Shown piece after piece: positions 1 through 4,685 of a stretch of DNA of 5,266 bases. This DNA comes from Acidobacteriaceae bacterium (GTDB lineage: Bacteria > Acidobacteriota > Terriglobia > Terriglobales > Acidobacteriaceae). Under the pieces are notes generated by a model that had not been told where the DNA came from, searched no databases, and saw only the letters and a list, made by a program, of their open reading frames with translations. Location: assembly GCA_003140705.1 (NCBI GenBank), contig PLKU01000477.1:672-5937 (forward strand), in the 5' to 3' direction. The first letter of the stretch is position 1. Each line of letters starts with the position of its first letter. The position numbers were made by a program, and so were the translations under genes.

Positions 1-127
1 GGACATGGAGCGAGTTGCGGTCGGCCTCGCTGTAGACGGCGACTGTGCGGATGCCGAGTTCTCGGCAAGCATTTAAAATCCGCAGCGCGATCTCGCCACG
101 ATTTGCAACCAGTACCTTACGAAACAT
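1..127 (-). CDS. accC: Biotin carboxylase subunit of acetyl-CoA carboxylase, N-terminal fragment (cut by window edge)
   Basis: This is the first 42 codons of AccC, the cytoplasmic ATP-dependent enzyme that carboxylates the biotin held by AccB, the first half-reaction of acetyl-CoA carboxylase. The visible protein begins [17 protein letters not shown] and continues through ACRELGI and VAVYSEAD. This is the hallmark start of the biotin carboxylase N-terminal domain, with the VANRGEIA motif at residues 7-14. The ATP-grasp and C-terminal domains lie beyond the left edge. The ATG at 125-127 is supported by the Shine-Dalgarno-like AAGGG at 134-138, six bases upstream. It follows accB on the same strand, but with a 139-base gap, much longer than the short spacer usual in accBC operons. 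Pyruvate carboxylase and other biotin carboxylases share this motif, but the adjacent accB makes AccC by far the best call. Confidence 0.95.
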   Translation of the reverse strand, partial: MFRKVLVANRGEIALRILNACRELGIRTVAVYSEADRNSLHV

Positions 128-186
128 TCAGAACCCTTAAGTGCAAGTTTTGCTTTGTTAGCGGAGTTTGCATGGATAGTGAGGCT

Positions 187-239
187 AGCTCGGTCAGTAG
201 ATCGTTGCGGTCCGCGGGGCAAGTCTTCCTAACCGAGCT
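187..239 (-). other. Imperfect inverted repeat in the accB-accC gap (possible RNA stem-loop)
   Basis: The arms at 187-197 and 229-239 can pair over 11 positions, separated by 31 bases. On the plus strand one position (195 with 231) is a C/A mismatch. In minus-strand RNA, the sense of the operon, it becomes a G-U pair, so the stem is continuous only there. The loop contains a second short pairing (205-208 with 219-222). The element lies 27 bases after the accB stop and about 60 bases before the accC start. No run of U follows, so it does not look like an intrinsic terminator. A role as an mRNA processing, stability or translation-balancing element is inference. Confidence 0.5.
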
Positions 240-266
240 CGTCTCTGCTAACTCCCCAGGTTTCCC

Positions 267-770
267 TTACCCCACACGCACGGAAAAGAGCGGCTGCCCA
301 AATTCAATAGGCTGGCCGTTGGAACAGAAGCATTTCACAATCTCCCCTGCCGCGTCGGACTCGATCTCATTCATCAGCTTCATGGCTTCCACAATGCAGA
401 TCACTTGTCCCTTTTCAACGCGTTCACCCGCAGAGATGAAAGGCGAAGCGCCAGGAGAAGGGGAACCATAGTAGGTGCCGACAATCGGCGATTTCACCAG
501 GTGTAATCCCGCATCGGGTTCAATCGGCGAAACCTCAGCTACGGGAGCCGCATTCAGGGGCTGGGTTGATGATGGAGCCGTGGTCGCTCGTGCGTTGGCC
601 AGCAACCCTGCCAGATCCGACAGTCCCGCCTGCGAACTCTGCGGCTGTTGAAACTTGAGCCGGACCCGTGTCTCGCCCCGGTCCCACTCGAATTCGGCGA
701 CCTGGTTTTCTTTCAGGAAGTCGATCAGTTGTTGCAGTTCCTGAATATCTTCTGGATTCAGTGAATTCAT
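267..770 (-). CDS. accB: Biotin carboxyl carrier protein of acetyl-CoA carboxylase
   Basis: This 167-residue AccB carries the covalent biotin that is carboxylated by AccC and then delivers the carboxyl group to the carboxyltransferase, making malonyl-CoA. The N-terminus (about 1-45) has the usual short region beginning MNSLNPEDIQELQQLIDFL. An Ala/Pro/Ser-rich flexible linker follows at about 46-88. The biotinyl domain spans about 90-167: it includes the PIVGTYY segment, and the biotinylated lysine is K131 in the motif EAMKLMNE. Length is close to E. coli AccB (156). I chose the ATG at 768-770 because TAAGGA sits four to five bases upstream and the protein then starts as family members do. A TTG at 813-815 overlapping the upstream stop would add 15 residues, but they do not resemble AccB. 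The upstream peptidase gene ends 41 bases before this start, consistent with cotranscription. Confidence 0.96.
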   Translation of the reverse strand: MNSLNPEDIQELQQLIDFLKENQVAEFEWDRGETRVRLKFQQPQSSQAGLSDLAGLLANARATTAPSSTQPLNAAPVAEVSPIEPDAGLHLVKSPIVGTYYGSPSPGASPFISAGERVEKGQVICIVEAMKLMNEIESDAAGEIVKCFCSNGQPIEFGQPLFSVRVG

Positions 771-774
771 TCGT

Positions 775-780
775 TCCTTA
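775..780 (-). promoter_or_regulatory. Ribosome binding site of accB
   Basis: The minus strand reads TAAGGA here, four bases before the ATG at 768-770. It decides between that start and the longer TTG-started version that overlaps the upstream gene's stop codon. Confidence 0.7.
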
Positions 781-811
781 GCTCTCCCACCCGTTTCTGG
801 GACAAGCGGTT

Positions 812-1933
812 TCAAAGTTCGATCAGGGCTTTGGGAGCAGGTGTCAAAACCTGCCCTCCCGTTCTGGTTACAGCCACCATATCCTCGATACGAATCCCAT
901 ATTGACCCGCAAGATAGATACCCGGCTCGATGGTCACAACCATTCCAGCCGCCAGCCTGGTCTTCTGGCCCGCCCCAATGCGTGGCGACTCGTGGATCTC
1001 GAGGCCAACCCCGTGGCCGGTTGAATGTGAAAATGCCTCAGCCAATCCTGCCCTGCGCAAAACGCTGCGAGCCGCTTCATCCACTTCGCCGCAGCTTGCG
1101 CCCGGAGCCACCGCGGCTACCCCGGCCTCCTGGGCCTCCAGTACCGCCTGGTACGCATTCCGCTCGCTGGCCCTGGGCTTTCCCAAGTACACGGTGCGGG
1201 TCATATCCGAGCAGTAACCTTTGAGGATAACACCGAAGTCGAGGGTCAGGAATCCCTTCCTGGGCAGCGTGGCATTGGTGGCCCGGCCATGAGGTAGAGC
1301 CGACCGCACGCCCGAAGCGACGATGGTTTCAAACGACATACCCTCGGCGCCCATCAGCCGCGCCCGATGTTCCAGCTCGGCAGCAACTTCAATCTCCGCC
1401 ATGCCCGGCCGGATGAACTCAAGGATATGCTCAAACAGGTTGCAGCCCACCAGCGCCGCTTCTCCCATCAGCGCCAATTCGTCGTCGTCCTTGATGAGTC
1501 GCAACGTCTCGACCAGCGGCGCCGCCAGACCCATCAAGAGCGATTTCTTCAGCCGTGACGGCAGGGCCGATCTCCACCTTGTCAGCTCCGCCACAGAGGT
1601 CCAGACAGGATCGAAGCCCGCAAAATTTACCCCTGGCTGAGCGGCAAGCCACTCCACCGCCGCCACTGCCGGAGAACCGGAAACAATCCGGACCTTGGCG
1701 CCCGCCACCTCTTCCGCGGCCTGCGCCTTATAGCGGCCATCCGTAAACACGCTCGCAGCACGGCGGGTTACTGCCAGCGCTGCACTGGAACCTGTAAATC
1801 CAGTGAGATAACGAAGATCGGGGAGATGTGTGACAAGCAGCCCCTGAAGGCCGGCTTTGATCAAACGGCGGCGCAGTTGGCCAATGCGATAAATGTGATC
1901 CACTAGTTGAGGATAAATCACTAAACGCAGCAT
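812..1933 (-). CDS. M24-family Xaa-Pro aminopeptidase / Xaa-Pro dipeptidase
   Basis: This cytoplasmic dinuclear-metal peptidase cleaves bonds next to proline (X-Pro). It has 373 residues from the ATG. The creatinase-like N-terminal domain (about 12-140) includes LVTHLPDLRYLTGFTGS. The pita-bread catalytic domain (about 150-373) shows all five metal ligands: D232 in TLDFG, D243 in YCSDMTRT, H307 in HSTGHGVG, E336 in TIEPGIY and E350 in RIEDM. The catalytic-site histidines H215 (LPHG) and H314 (IHESP) are also present. Length fits short PepQ/YqhT-like enzymes (about 350-370) better than E. coli PepP or PepQ (about 440), so I give no gene symbol. The start is uncertain: no Shine-Dalgarno sequence precedes the ATG at 1931-1933, a TTG lies directly before it, and a GTG at 1901-1903 would give 363 residues starting near where homologues usually begin. 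The gene lies between an HTH gene and accB in one apparent operon. Confidence 0.93.
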   Translation of the reverse strand: MLRLVIYPQLVDHIYRIGQLRRRLIKAGLQGLLVTHLPDLRYLTGFTGSSAALAVTRRAASVFTDGRYKAQAAEEVAGAKVRIVSGSPAVAAVEWLAAQPGVNFAGFDPVWTSVAELTRWRSALPSRLKKSLLMGLAAPLVETLRLIKDDDELALMGEAALVGCNLFEHILEFIRPGMAEIEVAAELEHRARLMGAEGMSFETIVASGVRSALPHGRATNATLPRKGFLTLDFGVILKGYCSDMTRTVYLGKPRASERNAYQAVLEAQEAGVAAVAPGASCGEVDEAARSVLRRAGLAEAFSHSTGHGVGLEIHESPRIGAGQKTRLAAGMVVTIEPGIYLAGQYGIRIEDMVAVTRTGGQVLTPAPKALIEL

Positions 1934-1936
1934 CAA

Positions 1937-1960
1937 GGGAGAACTGGTCTCTGTTCCCCC
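1937..1960 (-). other. Stem-loop candidate directly before the peptidase start
   Basis: The arms at 1937-1944 and 1953-1960 form an 8-base-pair stem with an 8-base loop in minus-strand RNA. One pair (1940 with 1957) is G-U there but a mismatch on the plus strand. The stem ends three bases before the ATG at 1931-1933 and contains the only purine-rich (GGGGGA) stretch that could serve as a ribosome binding site. It sits in the 46-base gap after the HTH gene's stop codon. No U-tract follows, so termination is unlikely; an effect on translation initiation is an inference. Confidence 0.45.
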
Positions 1961-1979
1961 TCGTCCCAGGTCCCAAGCT

Positions 1980-2249
1980 CTAAAGCGCCGGTCGCACCGG
2001 CTTCTTCTGGTGCGGGTCGATCTCCACTTCAGCAGCGTGAAGATCGGATTGCCGATCCATCCACTCGTCTAGCCGTGACCGCTTGAAACGCCAGCGATTG
2101 CCCAGCTTGAAAGCCGGCACAAACCCCTCCGACGCATACTTGTAAAGCGTGTCAGGCGAGATGGCAAGGTAGTCGGAGGCCTGGCGGATATCCATCACCT
2201 CGCGCACCTCCGGAACCAGCAAGTTGGAACGGGCAGCGGCGTTGCGCAT
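1980..2249 (-). CDS. Small helix-turn-helix DNA-binding protein, excisionase/MerR-like (HTH_17 type)
   Basis: This 89-residue protein has one winged-helix domain of the excisionase family at about residues 19-64. The helix-turn-helix segment reads DIRQASDYLAISPDTLYKY, followed by a basic wing with the typical pattern of a strand, NRWRFKRSRLDEWM. Family members bind DNA through this domain, as directionality factors of mobile elements or as small transcription regulators. No integrase, attachment site or other mobile gene is visible, so a chromosomal regulator is more likely. The N-terminal 18 residues and the charged, His/Lys/Pro-containing tail (65-89) match nothing I know. I chose the ATG at 2247-2249 because a perfect AGGAGG lies five bases upstream; a TTG at 2277-2279 would extend it by ten residues without support. 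It is the first gene after a promoter-like sequence and is followed 46 bases later by the Xaa-Pro peptidase. Its target is not visible. Confidence 0.88.
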   Translation of the reverse strand: MRNAAARSNLLVPEVREVMDIRQASDYLAISPDTLYKYASEGFVPAFKLGNRWRFKRSRLDEWMDRQSDLHAAEVEIDPHQKKPVRPAL

Positions 2250-2254
2250 GATTG

Positions 2255-2260
2255 CCTCCT
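2255..2260 (-). promoter_or_regulatory. Ribosome binding site of the HTH gene
   Basis: A consensus AGGAGG on the minus strand, five bases before the ATG at 2247-2249. It fixes this start over an upstream TTG and predicts efficient translation of the first gene of the cluster. Confidence 0.8.
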
Positions 2261-2312
2261 CGAACAAGGTTGGTCGCAAGGCGAACTACGGTTGCCCTGC
2301 CGGTAATCATGT

Positions 2313-2341
2313 ATTTAACGCGGTTTAGCCCGCCATTTCAA
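2313..2341 (-). promoter_or_regulatory. Sigma-70-like promoter of the HTH-peptidase-accB-accC cluster
   Basis: On the minus strand TTGAAA (2336-2341) is a five-of-six match to the -35 box. TTAAAT (2313-2318) is a four-of-six match to the -10 box. The spacer is exactly 17 bases. Transcription would start near 2306, leaving a leader of about 57 bases before the HTH gene. The spacer holds a short inverted repeat (GCGG and CCGC, 2320-2333) that could be an operator. Prediction by eye only. Confidence 0.5.
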
Positions 2342-2368
2342 GGGTTTTCAGGGATTTGCGGGATTTTC
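2342..2368. repeat. Three tandem 9-bp near-repeats abutting the -35 box
   Basis: On the plus strand the three consecutive units begin at 2342, 2351 and 2360 and read GGGTTTTCA, GGGATTTGC and GGGATTTTC. They lie immediately upstream of the predicted -35 element of the minus-strand promoter, where activator sites or an AT-rich upstream element would be expected. Whether a protein binds them is unknown; such short repeats could also be chance. Confidence 0.4.
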
Positions 2369-2528
2369 ATGTCTTTCCGCCTGCTGATCTGAAGGCGTTC
2401 CTGGATGTTTTCAGCAAGTCAGCCCAGCCGGTTGGGCCCGGCAGCACCCCGCCCCCAATCCATTGGGCCATTACGACAGATGGTGCGGTGTCCACGGAAT
2501 CGACACCCCGCGCAACCCGCCTTCACAC
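2369..2528. other. Non-coding stretch with three short inverted repeats
   Basis: I see no credible gene here. Three short inverted repeats are present. 2487-2492 pairs with 2502-2507 (6 bp, 9-base spacer). 2454-2459 pairs with 2462-2467 (6 bp, 2-base spacer). 2422-2427 pairs with 2432-2437 (5-6 bp, CCGG centre). They lie downstream of the 104-residue gene's stop on its coding strand, so they might slow or stop transcription before the acc cluster promoter. None has a following U-tract, so I do not call an intrinsic terminator. Open frames crossing this stretch look like chance. Confidence 0.35.
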
Positions 2529-2843
2529 CTACATGGCCTTGCGCCACCACGCGCTCTTCCCGTAGCTGAGCAACTTGGTTTTTTCGCCGCGGGACAAGTA
2601 GAAATCCAGAACGTCGTCCTTCTGAAACACAGAGCATTCCGGCCAGGAAGCGTCTTTATCCAGATGCGTTGCCTTTTGATGATTGTCGACGAATGTGATC
2701 TCTTCCGGCGAACACTGCACCACCTTTTGCGCCTTCAATGAGAAGGCAGTCCCTGAAGGCCGTTCCGGCGGCAGCTGGTTTGCAATTTTTGTCAGCGGCA
2801 GAATGAGAAGGAATGCCGCCGCAACGATGGCGATTTGCTTCAT
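2529..2843 (-). CDS. Hypothetical 104-residue protein with one N-terminal membrane segment
   Basis: I do not recognise this protein. It begins MKQIAIVAAAFLLILPLTKI: one hydrophobic segment at about residues 3-19, either an uncleaved membrane anchor or a signal peptide. The remaining roughly 80 residues are polar and probably lie outside the cytoplasm. They include two cysteines (C44 and C70) that could form a disulfide, and a basic, aromatic C-terminus (SAWWRK). There is no lipobox cysteine. I chose the ATG at 2841-2843 because the hydrophobic segment follows at once; the ribosome binding site is weak (AGGGA, 11 bases upstream). A GTG at 2904-2906 would put 21 hydrophilic residues in front. 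The gene follows the M48 peptidase on the same strand after 184 bases, so cotranscription is possible but not shown. That it is a real gene rests on the membrane segment and composition only. Confidence 0.6.
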   Translation of the reverse strand: MKQIAIVAAAFLLILPLTKIANQLPPERPSGTAFSLKAQKVVQCSPEEITFVDNHQKATHLDKDASWPECSVFQKDDVLDFYLSRGEKTKLLSYGKSAWWRKAM

Positions 2844-2986
2844 TCTGAATAGGTTCCCTGGAGCGGAACCGCCCACGCGCTGCCCCTGCATGTTGGCGCG
2901 CCTCACTCGCCGGCTCGTCCGCCTGGCAACGTGGCTCCCGGAATCAATTTAGAACGCCGCGCTCTCCAACACAAGCACGAACCAGC

Positions 2987-3003
2987 GGCGGTCCATCACC
3001 GCC
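2987..3003 (-). other. Short GC-rich hairpin downstream of the M48 gene
   Basis: A perfect 6-base-pair stem (GGCGGT with ACCGCC) around a 5-base loop begins about 25 bases after the M48 stop codon at 3028-3030. It lacks the U-tract of an intrinsic terminator, so it may be only a transcript-end stabiliser or chance. Confidence 0.3.
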
Positions 3004-3027
3004 CACTTACCGCTTCGCCATCGAGCT

Positions 3028-4410
3028 TCAGTTCTGCTGCGCAATCAAGTTCTGGTCCTCACGCCGGTGCAGCGTCGGTGGGCCGTCGTCTGAGGTGCTC
3101 GATGTGCTGTTGCCATTCCCAGATCCCGATGAGCTGTTCGGGTCGTTTGAGCCTGTGCTGGCTCGCCGCAACGACGGCTTCTTCGTGTCCTTGGAGTCGG
3201 TCAGCCGCCGCTTGTTCTCAATCCGCGCCAACCGCGCCTTGATGTCGTCAAACTCTGAGGTCGTCACGGTGTACTCATCCCGAGCAGGGAGGATGCGCGC
3301 AATCTCTTCCTGCGAGTGCAGAATGCGATCCGGTGTCTGCGGATGGTCGGCAAACGCCTTTTCCACCATGCCGGGCTTCCGCTTCTCCAGCGCCTGTACC
3401 TTCTCAAAGAAGCTGATGAACGCCTGCGGATCGTAGCCGGCCCGGTACATGTATTGCACTCCCAGGTAGTCGGCCTGCGCTTCAAAGTCCCTTGAGAAGT
3501 GGAGGAAAGTCAGCGGAATCGCCAACGAAGCCGCTTCGTAGATTCCATATCCTGTCCAGCCGCCGATAAAGATCAACGGAATCGTGCTCAACTGCGCATA
3601 GTTCATGCGCGTCTGTTCGCGGACCGCATGGTGAGCGCACACGTGAGCCGTTTCATGAGCCATCACGCCCGCCAGCTCCGCCTCTTCGTCTGCGTTCAAA
3701 ATCAAACCCGAGTTGACATAGAAGAAGCCGCCCGGCAATGCCATTGCGTTGATCACGTCTGAATCGATGATCTTGATCGTGAACGGAACCTTGCAATCGG
3801 AATTCTTCACGATATTCTGGCCCACGCGATTCACATACTCAACCACCACCGGATCGGTAATGAACTTGGTGCTCTTCTCAATTTCCGAGGCGTACATCTT
3901 GCCCATCTTGATCTCGCTGTCGACCGAATACCAGTTGCCTATTCCCCGGGCCCCGATATCCCGGTTGCCCACGGCGTTCACATCGTCAATGCTGCCCGGC
4001 TTCACGTTAATCTTCTGGCTGCCCGGCTCAACCACCTTCTCAGGATTCACGGCCGCCGCTGCAGTATCCCCTCCCACAGGAGTCGTTCCCGGAGCAGGCT
4101 TTGCCGAAGGTGTGGCTGGAGTGTCGCCCCCAACCGGAGTCGTTCCCGGAACAGGTTTTTCAGCAGGCGTCGCCTGCGTGTCGCCGCCAACCGGTGTCGT
4201 CCCCGGTGCAGGCAGGGCCGTCGGTGTACTTGCTGGAGGTGTATTGGCCTGTGTCGAACTGGCTGGAGTCTGACTTGCCGGCGTCGAGCCGGCCTGTGTC
4301 TTGTCGGCCGGTGTCGTTTGCGGCGAGGACTGCGCCACCAGAGTGGCCCCACCTGCCAACATGAATCCCGCCAGCACCAATGCTCTTGAGCTTTTGAAAC
4401 CTGCCGTCAT
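3028..4410 (-). CDS. Secreted M48-family zinc metallopeptidase with Thr/Pro-rich repeat linker
   Basis: This 460-residue protein is a zinc endopeptidase of the M48 (Ste24p/BepA/LoiP-like) family, probably acting in envelope protein quality control. A signal peptide covers about 1-26, with cleavage after LVA. Residues 27-125 are a low-complexity Thr/Pro/Ala linker containing a 19-residue repeat (PGTTPVGGDT core at 69, 88 and 107). The peptidase domain spans about 150-375. Zinc ligands are H252 and H256 in the HETAH motif, with catalytic E253, and E310 in SRDFEAQAD. H356 in HPQTPDR matches the conserved late histidine motif of the family. A hydrophobic stretch (276-303) lies between the two metal motifs. 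Residues 380-403 look helical and basic, and the tail (about 417-445) is Ser/Gly/Asn-rich; no TPR domain is present, unlike BepA. The ATG at 4408-4410 has a near-perfect GGAGGTGA upstream. The substrate cannot be told from sequence. Confidence 0.93.
   Translation of the reverse strand: MTAGFKSSRALVLAGFMLAGGATLVAQSSPQTTPADKTQAGSTPASQTPASSTQANTPPASTPTALPAPGTTPVGGDTQATPAEKPVPGTTPVGGDTPATPSAKPAPGTTPVGGDTAAAAVNPEKVVEPGSQKINVKPGSIDDVNAVGNRDIGARGIGNWYSVDSEIKMGKMYASEIEKSTKFITDPVVVEYVNRVGQNIVKNSDCKVPFTIKIIDSDVINAMALPGGFFYVNSGLILNADEEAELAGVMAHETAHVCAHHAVREQTRMNYAQLSTIPLIFIGGWTGYGIYEAASLAIPLTFLHFSRDFEAQADYLGVQYMYRAGYDPQAFISFFEKVQALEKRKPGMVEKAFADHPQTPDRILHSQEEIARILPARDEYTVTTSEFDDIKARLARIENKRRLTDSKDTKKPSLRRASTGSNDPNSSSGSGNGNSTSSTSDDGPPTLHRREDQNLIAQQN
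4060..4206 (-). repeat. 57-bp in-frame tandem repeat in the M48 linker (about 2.5 copies)
   Basis: Two full 57-base units and a third partial one encode PGTTPVGGDT followed by variable Thr/Pro/Lys residues, starting at codons 69, 88 and 107 of the M48 gene. The ten-residue core is identical in all three copies, while the following nine residues and many third codon positions differ. That suggests an old duplication kept under protein-level constraint rather than a fresh slippage event. Confidence 0.85.
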
Positions 4411-4414
4411 GACC

Positions 4415-4422
4415 TCACCTCC
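4415..4422 (-). promoter_or_regulatory. Strong ribosome binding site of the M48 peptidase gene
   Basis: The minus strand reads GGAGGTGA, complementary over eight bases to the usual 16S rRNA 3' end. Seven bases separate its GGAGG core from the ATG at 4408-4410. It fixes the start and predicts strong translation. Confidence 0.8.
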
Positions 4423-4674
4423 AGCGCAAAGACAAAAACCGCCTGTTCACCAGCCAACTCTTCAGATCTGTCGTTGGGGGGCTCCGGACCGCCCGCTTCG
4501 CTCCACCATTTAGACGTTAGTATCTGCCTCTTCGACAGCAAAAGGAAGAATAATTCCCTTGCGGGGTCCATTCCCACGCTCCTCCCCCAATTTCGCCCTT
4601 CCCAGTCAACAACTCCTTCGCGTCCTTCTTTCAACTGCCATCCGTCTGAATTAAAGTGGAATGCACGCGGAACT

Positions 4675-4680
4675 GGGGAG
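4675..4680 (+). promoter_or_regulatory. Ribosome binding site of the TTG-started sensor gene
   Basis: GGGGAG lies five bases before the TTG at 4686-4688. It supports this start over the only other in-frame choice, a GTG at 4656-4658, which has no such sequence upstream. Confidence 0.6.
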
Positions 4681-4685
4681 AACTC

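Larger units (their letters stand above)
4411..4685. other. Divergent intergenic region between the M48 gene and the plus-strand sensor gene
   Basis: This 275-base stretch should hold promoters for both flanking genes, but I see no strong pair of boxes. On the minus strand GATACT (about 4511-4516) resembles a -10 box without a good -35. On the plus strand TAAAGT (4652-4657) sits 16 bases after TTCAAC (4630-4635), which is weak and would leave a leader of only about 20 bases. A minus-strand open frame from ATG 4569-4571 to a TGA at 4407-4409 overlaps the M48 start as ATGA and has GGAGGAG seven bases before its start. It is listed as a finding, not as a gene. Confidence 0.4.

Noticed and set aside
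103..471. A 122-codon plus-strand open frame across the accC start, the accB-accC gap and the accB end
   Set aside because: It is antisense to two certain genes and has no family resemblance; the open frame is a by-product of accB codon use.
841..1640. Several plus-strand open frames opposite the Xaa-Pro peptidase
   Set aside because: They lie antisense to a gene with all five metal ligands in place and have low-complexity Pro/Arg-rich products typical of shadow frames in GC-rich DNA.
1980..2249. The HTH protein as an excisionase of a prophage or integrated element
   Set aside because: No integrase, attachment repeats, tRNA or phage genes are visible, and it sits at the head of a housekeeping cluster.
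2987..3003. Hairpin after the M48 gene as an intrinsic terminator
   Set aside because: The stem is only 6 base pairs and no U-tract follows on the coding strand, so it is listed only as a weak hairpin.
3749..4273. A 174-codon plus-strand open frame opposite the M48 gene
   Set aside because: It lies antisense to a gene with intact catalytic motifs and a strong ribosome binding site. Its hydrophobic, Val/Gly/Pro-rich product, including its own repeats, is the mirror of the Thr/Pro-rich linker.
4047..4352. An Arg-rich 101-codon minus-strand open frame within the M48 gene
   Set aside because: It is a frame-shifted reading of the same repeat-containing linker; the Arg/His/Pro richness comes from base composition.
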